A stretch of 64,000 nt of DNA from Athripsodes cinereus (GCA_947579605.1 OX388312.1:8370001-8434000), one strand, 5' to 3'; positions 13,360 to 26,529 are shown, counted from the first letter of the stretch. The notes: generated by a model not told the origin, from the sequence alone. Made by a program: numbers and translations.

Positions 13360-14720
13360 AATTTTGAACAAAATCTATCAATATTCCAAGGATTTCATGT
13401 CTGACCTGTCAAACTTATTCAGAAAATCATCACATCATGGTAGATCTGTAAAAAAATAGTTTTAACATTTTAGTTAAAATCTTTTGAAATTCCCATTATT
13501 TCATGTTTGACCTGTCATCCCAACATGGTCGATCTGTCAAAAAAAATTGATCAAAATCTATCGAAATCCTCATAATTTCATGTTTGACCTGTCAAACTAA
13601 TTCCTAAAATCAACACAACATGGTCGATCTGTCAAAAATTTTTGGATCAAAATTTATCAAAATTCCCATAATTTCATGTCTGACCTGTCAAACTCATTCC
13701 AAAAATCAACACATCATGGTAGATCTGTAAAAAAATAGTTTTAACATTTTAGTTAAAATCTTTTGAAATTCCCATTATTTCATGTTTGACCTGTCATCCC
13801 AACATGGTCGTTCTGTCAAAAAAAATTGATCAAAATCTATCGAAATCCTCATAATTTCATGTTTAACCTGTCAAACTAATTCCTAAAATCAACACAAAAT
13901 GGTCGATCTGTCAAAAAATTTTGGATCAAAATTTATCAAAATTCCCATAATTTCATGTTTGACCTGTCAAACTCATTCCAAAAATCAACACATCATGGTA
14001 GATCTGTAAAAAAATAGTTTTAACATTTTAGATAAAATCTTTTAAAATTCCCATTATTTCATGTTTGACCTGTCATCCCAACATGGTCGATCTGTCAAAA
14101 AAAATTGATCAAAATCTATCGAAATCCTCATAATTTCATGTTTGACCTGTCAAACTAATTCCTAAAATCAACACAACATGGTCGATCTGTCAAAAAAAAT
14201 TGATAAAAAACTATCAAAATTCCCATGATTTCATGCAAGCACCTGTCAAACTTACTCAGAATATCATCACATCATGGTAGATCTGTAAAAAAACGCTGTA
14301 ACATTTTTGTAAAAATCTATCAAAATTCCCAGGATTTCATGTTGGACCTGTCAAACATATTCAGAATATCATCACATCATGGTTGATCTGTATAAAAAAT
14401 CGTTATATCATTTTTGTAAAAATCTACCCAAATCCCGTAATTTCATGTCTGACCTGTCAAACTTATTTAGAAAATCATCACTTCATGGTTGATCTATTAA
14501 AAAAATCGTTTTATCATTTTGGTTAAAATCTACCAAAATCCCGTAATTACATGTTTGAACTGTCAAACTTATTCCTTAAATAAACACTACCTGGTCGATC
14601 TGTCAAAAATTTTAAGATAAAAATTAATCAAGAATACCATGATTTCATGTTTTACGTGTCAAACTTATTAAGAATATTATCACATCATGGTAGATCTGTC
14701 AAAAAAATCGTTTTATCATA
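13360..14720 (+). repeat. satellite block duplicated about 4 kb downstream
   Basis: It contains three roughly 283-bp trimers recognised by TAGTTTTAACATTTTAG (near 13447, 13735, 14017) and a distinctive ATTTCATGCAAGCACCTGTC monomer near 14227. The same succession, including that monomer, occurs at 17330-18790. This indicates a segmental duplication of 1.4 kb or more inside the array. Confidence 0.8.
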
Positions 14721-14879
14721 TTGGTTAAAATCTATCAAAATACCCATAATTTCATGTTTGACCTGTCAAATGAATTCCTAAAATCAACACAACTTGGTCA
14801 AACTGTCAAAAAATATTTGATAAAAATTTATCAAAATTACCTGTCAAACTTATTCCAAAAATCAACACAACATGGTAGA

Positions 14880-16600
14880 TCTGTCAAAAAAATCGTTTTA
14901 TCATTTGGTTAAAATCTACCAAAATCCCGTAATTTCATGTCTGACCTGTCAAACTTATTCAGAAAATCTTCACATCATGGTGGATCTGTAGAAAAATCGT
15001 TTTAACATTTTTGTTAATTTCTATCAAAATTCCCATTATTTCATGTTTGAACTGTCAAACTTATTCCTAAAATCAACACAACAGGGTCGATTTGTCAAAA
15101 AAAGTTTGATCAAAATCCATCGAAATTCTCATAATTTCATAATTGACCTGTCAAACTTAATTAGAATATCATCACAGGTGGATCTGTCAAAAAAATGTTT
15201 TTACATTTTTGCTAAAATCTATCAAAACTTTCATTATTTCATGTTTGACCTGTCAAATTATTCCTTAAATCATCCCAACATGGTCGATCTGTCAGAAAAA
15301 ATTTGATCAAAATTCCCATGATTTCATGATGGACCTGTCAAACTTATTCAGAATATCATCACATCATGGTTGATCTGTTAAAAAAATCGTTTTATCATTT
15401 TGTTTAAAATCTACCAAAATTCCGTAATTTCATGTCTGACCTGTCAAACTTTTATTTTATGTTTGAACTGTCAAACTTATTCCTTAAATAAACACTACCT
15501 GGTCGATCTGTCAAAAATTTTAAGATCAAAATTAATCAAAAATACCATGATTTCATGATTTACGTGTCAAACTTATTAAGAATATTATCACATCATTGTG
15601 GATCTGTCAAAAAAATCGGTTAATCATATTGGTTAAAATCTATCAAAATCCCCATAATTTCATGTTTGACCTGTCAAATGAATTCCTAAAATCAACACAA
15701 CATGGTCGATTTGTCAAAAAAAATTTGATCAAAATTTATCAAAATTCCCATAATTTCATATTTGACCTGTCAAACTTATTCCAAAAACACAACATGGTAG
15801 ATCTGTCAAAAAAATCGTTTTATCATTTGGTTAAAATTTACCAAAATCCCGTAATTTCATGTCTGACCTGTCAAACTTATTCAGAAAATCTTCACATCAT
15901 GGTGGATCTGTAGAAAAATCGTTTTAACATTTTTGTTAATTTCTATCAAAATTCCCATTATTTCATGTTTGAACTGTCAAACTTATTCCTAAAATCAACA
16001 CAACAGGGTCGATTTGTCAAAAAAAGTTTGATCAAAATCCATCGAAATTCTCATAATTTCATAATTGACCTGTCAAACTTAATTAGAATATCATCACAGG
16101 TGGATCTGTCAAAAAAATGTTTTTACATTTTTGCTAAAATCTATCAAAACTTTCATTATTTCATGTTTGACCTGTCAAATTATTCCTTAAATCATCCCAA
16201 CATGGTCGATCTGTCAGAAAAAATTTGATCAAAATTCCCATGATTTCATGATGGACCTGTCAAACTTATTCAGAATATCATCACATCATGGTTGATCTGT
16301 TAAAAAAATCGTTTTATCATATTTGTTAAAATCTATCAAAATCCCCATAATATCATGTTTGACCTGTCAAATGAATTCCTAAAATAAACAAAACATGGTC
16401 GATTTGTCAAAAAAAATTTGATCAAAATTTATCAAAATTCCCAGGATTTCATGTTGGACCTGTCAAACTTATTCAGAATCATGGTTGATCTGTAAAAAAA
16501 ATCGTTTAATCATTTTGTTTAAAATCTACCAAAATCCCGTAATTTCATGTCTGACCTGTCAAACTTATTCAGAAAATCATCCATCACATCATGGTGGATC
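14880..16600 (+). repeat. second pair of about 922-bp higher-order units
   Basis: Positions 15043-15306 and 15965-16228 are the same sequence, and both match 11257 and 12183 apart from a few substitutions. Between them lie the same ordered monomers, so this is a second expansion of that unit. Confidence 0.8.
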
Positions 16601-17329
16601 TGTAGAAAAATCGTTTTAACATATTTGTTAATTTCTATTAAAATTTCCATTATTTCATGTTTGACCTGTCAAACTAATTCCTAAAATCAATCAACATGGT
16701 CGATTTGTCAAAAAAGGTTTGAACAAAATCCTTCGAAATTCTCATAATTTCATATTTGATTCAGATTCAGATTATCATCACATCATGGTAGATCTGTAAA
16801 ATAATCGTTTTAACATTTTTGTTAAATTCTATCAAAATTCCCATTATTTCATGTTTGACCTGTCAAACTAACAACCTAAAATCAAAAAAACATGGTCGAT
16901 CTGTCTAAATTTTTTGATCAAAATCATTGTCAAAAAAAACGCTTTATTTTGGTTAAAATCTATTAAAATCCCCATAATTTCATATTTGACGTGTCAAACT
17001 TATTCAGAACATTTTCACATCATGGTAGATCTGCTTAAAAATCGTTATAAAATTTTGGTCCAAATCTATCGAAATTCTCATAATTTCATGTTTGACCTGT
17101 CAAACTTAATTAGAATATCATCACAGGTGGATCTGTCAAAAAAATGTTTTTACGTTTTTGCTAAAATCTATCAAAACTTTCATTATTTCATGTTTGACCT
17201 GTCAAATTATTCCTTAAATCATCCCAACATGGTCGATCTGTCAGAAAAAATTTGATCAAAATTCCCATGATTTCATGATGGACCTGTCAAACTTATTCAG
17301 AATATCAACACAACATGGTCGATCTGTCA

Positions 17330-18790
17330 AAAAATTTTGAACAAAATCTATCAATATTCCAAGGATTTCATGTCTGACCTGTCAAACTTTTCAGAAAATC
17401 ATCACATCATGGTAGATCTGTAAAAAAATAGTTTTAACATTTTAGTTAAAATCTTTTAAAATTCCCATTATTTCATGTTTGACCTGTCATCCCAACATGG
17501 TCGATCTGTCAAAAAAAATTGATCAAAATCTATCGAAATCCTCATAATTTCATGTTTGACCTGTCAAACTAATTCCTAAAATCAACACAACATGGTCGAT
17601 CTGTCAAAAATTTTTGGATCAAAATTTATCAAAATTCCCATAATTTCATGTCTGACCTGTCAAACTCATTCCAAAAATCAACACATCATGGAAGATCTGT
17701 AAAAAAATAGTTTTAACATTTTAGTTAAAATCTTTTAAAATTCCCATTATTTCATGTTTGACCTGTCATCCCAACATGGTCGATCTGTCAAAAAAAATTG
17801 ATCAAAATCTATCGAAATCCTCATAATTTCATGTTTGACCTGTCAAACTAATTCCTAAAATCAACACAACATGGTCGATCTGTCAAAAATTTTTGGATCA
17901 AAATTTATCAAAATTCCCATAATTTCATGTTTGACCTGTCAAACTCATTCCAAAAATCAACACAACATGGTCGATCTGTCAAAAAATTTTGAACAAAATC
18001 TATCAATATTCCAAGGATTTCATGTCTGACCTGTCAAACTTTTCAGAAAATCATCACATCATGGTAGATCTGTAAAAAAATAGTTTTAACATTTTAGTTA
18101 AAATCTTTTAAAATTCCCATTATTTCATGTTTGACCTGTCATCCCAACATGGTCGATCTGTCAAAAAAAATTGATCAAAATCTATCGAAATCCTCATAAT
18201 TTCATGTTTGACCTGTCAAACTAATTCCTAAAATCAACACAACATGGTCGATCTGTCAAAAAAAAATTGATTAAAAACTATCAAAATTCCCATGATTTCA
18301 TGCAAGCACCTGTCAAACTTACTCAGAATATCATCACATCATGGTAGATCTGTAAAAAAAACGCAGTAACATTTTTGTTAAAATCTATCAAAATTCCCAG
18401 GATTTCATGTTGGACCTGTCAAACATATTCAGAATGTCATCACATCACATCACATCATATACATAAAGAATCGTTATATCATTTTTGTAAAAATCTACCC
18501 AAATCCCGTAATTTCATGTCTGACCTGTCAAACTTATTTAGAAAATCATCACTTCATAGTTGATCTGTTAAAAAATCGTTTTATCATTTTGGTTAAAATC
18601 TACCAAAATCCCGTAATTACATGTTTGAACTGTCAAACTTATTCCTTAAATAAACACTACCTGGTCGATCTGTCAAAAATTTTAAGATAAAAATTAATCA
18701 AGAATACCATGATTTCATGTTTTACGTGTCAGACTTATTAAGAATATTATCACATCATGGTGGATCTGTCAAAAAAAATCGTTTTATCAA
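17330..18790 (+). repeat. downstream copy of the 13.36-14.72 kb block
   Basis: It repeats the trimer with TAGTTTTAACATTTTAG (near 17430, 17708, 18077) and the ATTTCATGCAAGCACCTGTC monomer near 18294. It then continues into a segment matching 14340-14720. An extra CACATCACATCACATC slippage is seen near 18440. Confidence 0.8.
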
Positions 18791-20350
18791 AATACCCATA
18801 ATTTCATGTATGACCTGTCAAATGAATTCCTAAAATCAACACAACATGGTCGATTTGTCAAAAAAAGTTTGAACAAAATCCTTCGAAATTCTCATAATTT
18901 CATATTTGACCTGTCAAACTAATAATAATAGGAATACCTAAAATCAAAAAAGCATAGTCGATCTGTCTAAATTTTTTGATCAAAATCATTGTCAAAAAAA
19001 AAGCTTTATTTTGGTTAAAATCTATTAAAATCAGATTATCATCACATCATGGTAGATCTGTAAAATAATCGTTTTAACATTTTTGTTAAATTCTATCTAA
19101 ATTCCCATTATTTCATGTTTGACCTGTCAAAATAATAATAATAGGAAAACCTAAAATCAAAAAAACATGGTCGATCGGTCGATCGACAACGATCAAAATC
19201 ATTGACAAAAAAAACGCTTTATTTTGGTTAAAATCTATTAAAATCAGATTATCATCACATCATGGTAGATCTGTAAAATAATCGTTTTAACATTTTTGTT
19301 AAATTCTATCAAAATTCCCATTATTTCATGTTTGACCTGTCAAACTAATAATAATAGGAATACCTAAAATCAAAAAAACATGGTCGATCTGTCTAAATTT
19401 TTTGATCAAAATCATTGTCAAAAAAAAACGCTTTATTTTCGATAAAATCTATTAAAATCCCCATAATTTCATATTTGACGTGTCAAACTTATTCAGAACA
19501 TTTTCACATCATGGTAGATCTGCTTAAAAATCGTTATAAAATTTTGGTCCAAATCTATCGAAATTCTCATAATTTCATGTTTGACCTGTCAAACGAATTC
19601 CTTAAATAAACACTACCTGGTCGATCTGTCAAAAATTTTAAGATAAAAATTAATCAAGAATACCATGATTTCATGTTTAACGTGTCAGACTTATTAAGAA
19701 TATTATCACATCATGGTGGATCTGTCAAAAAAATCGTTTTATCAAAATACCCATAATTTCATGTATGACCTGTCAAATGAATTCCTAAAATCAACACAAC
19801 ATGGTCGATTTGTCAAAAAAAGTTTGAACAAAATCCTTCGAAATTCTCATAATTTCATATTTGACCTGTCAAACTAATAATAATAGGAATACCTAAAATC
19901 AAAAAAGCATAGTCGAACTGTCTAAATTTTTTGATCAAAATCATTGTCAAAAAAAAAGCTTTATTTTGGTTAAAATCTATTAAAATCAGATTATCATCAC
20001 ATCATGGTAGATCTGTAAAATAATCGTTTTAACATTTTTGTTAAATTCTATCAAAATTCCCATTATTTCATGTTTGACCTGTCAAACTAATAATAATAGG
20101 AATACCTAAAATCAAAAAAACATGGTCGATCGGTCGATCGACAACGATCAAAATCATTGACAAAAAAAACGCTTTATTTTGGTTAAAATCTATTAAAATC
20201 AGATTATCATCACATCATGGTAGATCTGTAAAATAATCGTTTTAACATTTTTGTTAAATTCTATCAAAATTCCCATTATTTCATGTTTGACCTGTCAAAC
20301 TAATAATAATAGGAATACCTAAAATCAAAAAAACATGGTCGATCTGTCTA
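18640..20350 (+). repeat. two tandem copies of an about 956-bp variant unit
   Basis: This unit carries TAATAATAATAGGAATACC in place of the usual spacer and the unusual string CGGTCGATCGAC at about 19176 and again at about 20131, 956 bp apart. The flanking monomers follow the same order in both copies, so the variant spread by block duplication. Confidence 0.8.
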
Positions 20351-21844
20351 AATTTTTTGATCAAAATCATTGTCAAAAAAAAACGCTTTATTTTGGATAA
20401 AATCTATTAAAATCCCCATAATTTCATATTTGACGTGTCAAACTTATTCAGAACATTTTCACATCATGGTAGATCTGCTTAAAAATCGTTATAAAATTTT
20501 GGTCCAAATCTATCGAAATTCTCATAATTTCATGTTTGACCTGTCAAACGAATTCCTAAAATCAACACAACATGGTCGATCTGTCAAAAAAATCGTTTTA
20601 TCATTTGGTTAAAATCTACCAAAATCCCGTTTCATGTCTGACCTGTCAAACTTATTCAGAAAATCATCACATCATGGTGGATCTGTAAAAAAATCGTTTT
20701 AACATTTTAGTTAAAATCTTTTGAAATTCCCATTATTTCATGTTTGACCTGTCATCCCAACATGGTCGTTCTGTCAAAAAAAATTTGATCAAAATTTATC
20801 AAAATTCCCAGGATTTCATGTTGGACCTGTCAAACTTATTCAGAATCATGGTTGATCTGTAAAAAAAATCGTTTAATCATTTTGTTTAAAATCTACCAAA
20901 ATCCCGTATTTTCATGTCTGACCTGTCAAAAAATATTCAGAAAATCATCCATCACATCATGGTGGATCTGTAGAAAAATCGTTTTAACATTTTAACATTT
21001 CTATTAAAATTTCCATTAGGTATTTCATGTTTGACCTGTCAAACTAATTCCTAAAATCAACACAACATGGTCGATTTGTCAAAGAAGGTTTGAACAAAAT
21101 CCTTCGAAATTCTCATAATTTCATATTTGATTCAGATTCAGATTATCATCACATCATGGTAGATCTGTAAAATAATCGTTTTAACATTTTTGTTAAATTC
21201 TATCAAAATTCCCATTACTTCATGTTTGACCTGTCAAACTTATAATAATAGGAATACCTAAAATCAAAAAAACATGGTCGATCTGTCTAAATTTTTTGAT
21301 CAAAATCATTGTCAAAAAAAACGCTTTATTTTGGTTAAAATCTATTAAAATCCCCATAATTTCATATTTGACGTGTCAAACTTATTCAGAACATTTTCAC
21401 ATCATGGTAGATCTGCTTAAAAATCGTTATAAAATTTTGGTCCAAATCTATCGAATTTCTCATAATTTCATGTTCGACCTGTCAAACGAATTCCTAAAAT
21501 CAACACAACATGGTCGATCTGTCAAAAATTTTTGAATAAAATCTATCAATATTCCAAGGATTTCATGTCTGACCTGTCAAACTCATTCCAAAGATCAACA
21601 CAACATGGTCGATCTGTCAAAAAAAATTGATAAAAAAATATCAAAATTCCCTTGATTTCATGCAAGCACCTGTCAAACTTACTCAGAATATCATCACATC
21701 ATGGTAAATCTGTATCACATCATGGTAGATCTGTAGAAAAATCGTTTTAACATTTTTGTAAATTTCTATCAAAATTCCCATTATTTCATGTTTGACCTGC
21801 CAAGCTTATTCCTTAAATCAACACATCTGTCGATCGGTGATATT

Positions 21845-22290
21845 CTGTTTTTTTTTGACAGATCTACTAAGATGTATTGATTTTATGTTTGACATGTGTA
21901 GCATTATTTGACGATTTTATTGGATTTCGATATAATTTTTTTTTATTTTTTTTACAGCTACTATGGGAATTCTGATTAATTTTGATCAATTTTTTTTTGT
22001 ATTTTTTAGACAGATTGAACATGATGTTGATTTTCAGAAAAAAATTTGACAGGTCAAACATGAAATCATGGGAATTTTGATAGATTTTCATCAAATTTTG
22101 TTGACAGATGGACTATGATGTGTTGATTTTAGGAATGAGTTTGACAGGTCTAACATGAAATTATCGATAGACGTGGACCAAAATTTTTAAACGATTTTTT
22201 TTACAGATCGACCATGATGTGATGATTTTAGGAATATTTTTTGACAGGTCAAACATGAATATAATGGTATTTCGGTAAATTTTGATCAAT
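21845..22290 (-). repeat. inverted block of satellite monomers
   Basis: Here the monomers run in the minus direction (TTTGACAGGTCAAACATGAA and so on). About 185 bp of it (22104-22290) is the reverse complement of 10772-10954, including the rare variants TTTACCGAAATACC, TGGTCCACGTCTATCG and CATAGTCCATCTGTC. Plus-orientation diverged monomers resume at about 22380. Confidence 0.85.
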
Positions 22291-22869
22291 GATGATCAAT
22301 GATCAACAATGATGACAAAACAGATGATGATATGAATATAATATGAATGAACAAAAATAGAATGAAAAAAAAAGTTTGACAGGTGGTCAATCATGAAATT
22401 ATGAGAATTTCTCATAATTTTATTCATCAATCTTATTCAGAATATAATTACATCATAGTCGATATGTCAAAAAAAAATTGATCAAAATCTATCAAAATTC
22501 CCATATAAACATAATTTCATGTATCACCTGTCAAACATATTCATAAAATCATATCGTCAAAGTCGATCTGTCAGAAAAATATAAAAAAAGATCTAAATCC
22601 ATCCAGATTCTCATAATTCATGTTTGACCTGTCAAACTTATTCAGAAAATCATCGCATCATGGTCGACATGTCAAATTTTTTTTGATCAAAATCAATCAA
22701 AATTCTCATGATTTATTCAGAATATCATCACATCATGGTGGATCTATCAAAAAAATCCCATCCATCATCCACCACCATCAAAAAAAATCTTTTTTTTTTT
22801 TATCAAAATCTATCGAAATACCAATATAGTCAGTCATGTTTGACTTGTCAAACAGTTTCATAAAATATA

Positions 22870-23450
22870 CTCACACTTTGTGTTGTGGAATTCTCAAGAA
22901 ACAATTCTCAAGAAGTAGAGAATTTTCCGAGATTTTTTTTTATATTTTATTTAACAGTATAATTATAATAAATACTTTATTCAATCAATCAATAACAATG
23001 TACAAATGTGCAGACAATTTATCACTAATATGGCTACAATTAATTATGGAAACAAAAAAATGTTAGGTACCTACATAGAAAAAAGTGCTAATAAGATGAA
23101 AAATCTTGATGTTTGACACCCCACATGCCTATTTTTATTTTTTTTATTTTTTATTTTTATTTTTACAATGTATACAGGATCAGACAGTCGATTATAGTAC
23201 ATGATAACAATTTACAAAATCAAAAGGTGGACCAGTGAAGATCCTTAATTTACCAGAAGGGTTTCAAAAAATCATCAAAGTTAAGAACAAATACAAATAT
23301 ACAATCACCACAACATGCTTTTAAATTAATAAATAAAATGAAATCAATAGTCTTAACCTTAATGTCTCAAAGTGTCAGGTCATCCGATTTTATAAAACAA
23401 GATCGTGCCTTGCATTTGACTATTCCATCAACAATTGTAACAAAATTAAG
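22870..23450. other. transition from satellite to intergenic DNA
   Basis: The stretch 22960-23050 (CAATCAATCAATAACAATG ... TATGGCTACAATTA) resembles 56160-56235 and may be an antisense 3' end of one retroelement family. The rest is T-rich with no gene. Confidence 0.4.
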
Positions 23451-23454
23451 ATCT

Positions 23455-24080
23455 CGGCATCACATTCACTGAAAACTTGACTTTTAATAATATACATATT
23501 GAGGAAATTGTCGGCAAAACAATGAGAGTTTTGGGCTTTATTTTCAGATTGGCCGTTGATTTAAAGTTGATTCAGTCGTATAGATTATTATTTGTATCTA
23601 TCCCTGGTGAGACCACTGTTGGAGTACAACTCTCTAGTATGGTCTCCTAACTACGCCGTACCTACATATAAACAGTATAGAAAGGGTTCAAAGGAAGTTT
23701 TTGAGATTAATCAATTATAAAATGGGTATACCACTGGAAAATATTGACTATCCTGCCTTGATGAGTGAGCTCGGTTCACTCAGTTTACAAAACCGTAGAG
23801 AAATAGCCGACCTTAGTTTCCTTTATAAATTAATAAATGGCATAGTTGACTCCCCAGAGCTGCTCGGACTTATTCAGTTTCATGTCCCGACCCGATCTAC
23901 CAGACAGACATCACTGTTCCATGAGTATAATGCAAAAAACAATTATATATGTTTCATTCTCCTTTAGTTCGGATCCATCGTCTGGGTAATCTGGTGGAGG
24001 GATATGCAGACATCATTGCCGATAGTTTCCTCAAATATAAATCTGACGTAATCAAACAATATAATCACATGTTAAAATGA
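23455..24080 (+). mobile_element. Jockey/I-like LINE, decayed ORF2 C-terminus
   Basis: In different frames one reads DLGITFTENLTFN, then MRVLGFIFRLAVDLK, LLEYNSLVWSPNY-like codons, and an intact 88-codon stretch with RLINYKMGIPLENIDYP and REIADLSFLYKLINGIVDSP. These blocks occur in order after the reverse transcriptase in Jockey/I-type LINEs. Several frame changes show that it is dead. Confidence 0.7.
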
Positions 24081-24084
24081 CATT

Positions 24085-26030
24085 GGGCAACTCATTAATC
24101 ATCTTCCCATTTATGTTCAATATTTTATCGATTGTTGTAAATTTTGAGTCAATCATTTAATCATACTTTCTATATCACTTTGACCTAAATTAATCTGACT
24201 TAAAATCTTATTAAACAATGTTCCAATTATAATTTCTCTAATTAAAATGAATTTGAATATTTTAGATTGACATATGATAGTTATCTCACTTACACTTATA
24301 CCTGTTTGACAATAAATATTAATCCTCTTTTGATATTGAATTTTAAAGTATTATTGATTGACAAAAATAATAACTATCTCATTACTCTTTTTTTACTTGT
24401 TAGACTATATATTTATGAATCCTCTATTTAAAATGACCTGTTTGAATATTTTATTTTGACATTTTTATAAGAATTGTATTATATACATTTATTTTACCAG
24501 TATGACTATTTTTGATTCGACACATTAACTATAATTTTTTGTCATGTTGTTGTTCTCTATTCTGATTTGATTGTAAACATGTTAAAGGCTAAAATGTAAA
24601 ACAGATATCTATCTAACTTCAAGTTATGAAAGCAATTTTGGCAGAAAAATGCTCATTTCACGCCCTTGAGGTGGATTTTTTTCACAAAACGGCGCTTTTC
24701 CAAATAATAATATTCATAACATAATGCACGTAGTATTGCGTAAGTGACTGTATATTTTCAATGACAGAGCAGATGTACTAAATAATAATAACAAACCACA
24801 AAAACTTTCATGACTGACATAACAATAGTGAAGTCAGTTACCAGGATAGCAGCAGGAGGTGAGGGTCAGGCCAAAGAGCAAATACCAGGCAATGTTCCCT
24901 ACTCTGTGATCTGTGATGCGGCTATGGGAGTCATCCACTAACCAATTTCTATGATGAGCTGATACCATAATAACTCATAATATTACATACACACTCTTGT
25001 AACTGAAAGAACATTTAATAAAAATACTTGAGTAGGTACGTTCTTACATATATTTGATTGTAGAATGATGAACATGAATATTTTTTCTGAATCGATAGAC
25101 CATATCAAGATCACTAGTGAAAAGTGCATTCTCAAATTTGTCCCTGAAGATCAGTTGAATTGTGAATGATCGGTATTACGCCTTCCTATCGAACTGGTAG
25201 ATGTTTTCATAGACAAACAACAGAAAAGTAAATGCCCTCTAAACGAATTCTCATCCTGAATAATAAAACTGTATGTGTCTTTCAGTAAGCCATTTATTTA
25301 TTTATTTAGCGGCGTTCTATCCTCTCTGTCTAAAGTTACAAAATATGTTGTTGGATGAAAGATAATTTCGAAAAAAATGTGTTAGATTACATATAAAAAT
25401 ACTGTTTAGCTGCTTTAAGATATGACCATACCTAAAAAATGTGGTAGCTACGTAGGTACTTATGCCTAAATACTCCACTAACCAACCTTATTAAATTTTT
25501 GCTTTATTCACTTATAAGTAATTTTCTGTTTATTGCAATGGATACTGCAGTCTGAAAGTAATCAAGTTTATTGCTAGTACGCAATAAAATTATTATTACA
25601 ATGTAGGTAGGTATGCACTTTATTACCATTTCATAATGAACCATTCCTTTCGGAGATCATACACGCATACAGAAAAGTAAACTCACTTCGACCCTATACA
25701 CAAATTTAATTAGCTTATAAGTACATACAAAACTTTGATTTATCTAACCAAACAAATCAATACCTATTATTTTCAGTTGATCATTGTATTAAGTTGAACT
25801 TACTAGTTTTTTTACTTCGTCAAAAAATAAATCCAAAACTACATGATGCTATCTATTCCCTAATGGGTTTTTTGGATGTTATTATTGTTAAATATCTATA
25901 CAGAAATTAGATGTTTACCCGTATTGATATTATCCACACCTTACGGTGATTGGATTATAACATTTCAAATGAAATATTCAGCGACGAAGTATGACACAAA
26001 TCTGGACGATTAAGGATATTCCTATCATAA
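24085..26030. other. intergenic DNA, nothing firmly recognised
   Basis: No coding frame or tRNA-like boxes. A TTTATTTATTTATTTAGCGG stretch near 25293 could be an antisense LINE tail, without further support. Confidence 0.4.
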
Positions 26031-26032
26031 TT

Positions 26033-26221
26033 AAATTAATTAAAATATAACACTTATTTGAAGTATATCCACGGTGACTTTTTATTGGACGCGAGCCGGC
26101 TTTCAAGAGCTTCCGATGGCGACAGCCTGATGATGAGAGCGGAAGCTCTTGAAAGCCGGCTCGCGTCCAATAAAAAGTCACCGTGGATATACTACAAATA
26201 AGTGTTTTATTTTAATTAATT
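26033..26221. repeat. long hairpin with about 80-bp arms (fold-back element)
   Basis: The left arm (26033-26115) and right arm (26139-26221) are inverted copies with only about two differences, enclosing a loop of about 23 bp (26116-26138). Landmarks are TATCCACGGTGACTTTTTAT and GCGAGCCGGCTTTCAAGAGC on the left and their complements on the right. GC content is well above the surroundings. The outermost bases are AATTAATTAAAAT on both sides. It may be a fold-back MITE or an inverted duplication of a retroelement end. Confidence 0.85.
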
Positions 26222-26330
26222 CAACATGAATTTCCACCAAGTACCGTGGTTGAAAATATCAACTTCCTATCATAATGTTCAAGATGGAACAAAAATACTG
26301 AAGAGTAAGAATATATACTATACTATATTG

Positions 26331-26524
26331 AGTTCGTCGGTAGCCTGGAGGTAGAGTCTCGGCCTTCAGAACAAGGGGTCCGTGGTTCGATACCAGGTGC
26401 CGGCAAACTCCCCTTTCACGGCACAAGCTTTTAGCTTAGTGTGAAAGGTGTATAAGATTGTATTTGGGTTTATAACAAAACCCAGATATATCTTTAATTA
26501 AAAAAAAAAAAAAAAAAAAAAAAA
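26331..26524 (+). mobile_element. tRNA-derived SINE, family S1, nearly full length
   Basis: The head reads GAGTTCGTCGGTAGCCTGGA with a B box GGTTCGATACC. The body contains ACTCCCCTTTCACGGCACAA, GTGTGAAAGGTGTATAAG and TTTGGGTTTATAACAAAACC, and the copy ends in about 28 A residues. Other copies lie at 52628-52812 (plus), 43773-43865 (plus, truncated), 48966-49106 (minus) and, diverged, 34550-34640 (minus). The long pure A tail suggests recent insertion. Confidence 0.85.
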
Positions 26525-26529
26525 ACTAT

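Larger units (their letters stand above)
8890..22865 (+). repeat. 14-kb satellite array of about 95-bp monomers
   Basis: Roughly 140 head-to-tail monomers of about 88-105 bp follow one pattern: CATGGTCGATCTGTCAAAAA, an AT-rich variable part, TCAAAATTCCCATAATTTCA, TGTTTGACCTGTCAAAC, then TTATTC(C/A)-AAAATCA-ACA. Two alternating subtypes are visible: one with CAACATGGTCGATC plus TTTGATCAAAATT, the other with CATCATGGTGGATC plus CGTTTTAACATTTTTGTTAA. Edge monomers (8890-9010, 10320-10790, 22290-22865) are diverged while the interior is homogenised, as expected of a satellite maintained by unequal exchange. Many small open frames rich in FDLSN and HGRSVKK are only the translated satellite and not genes. 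Confidence 0.95.

Noticed and set aside
9016..22829. About 20 open frames of 60-140 codons with FDLSN, HGRSVKK and IKIYQNSHNF repeats
   Set aside because: They are the satellite monomer translated in one frame; lengths follow unit lengths near multiples of three, with no start context or family similarity.
26331..26420. Possible true tRNA genes at the SINE heads (also 52628, 29722, 1700-1780, 8540)
   Set aside because: Pol III boxes are present but the acceptor and anticodon stems do not pair and each is joined to a SINE body and A-rich tail.
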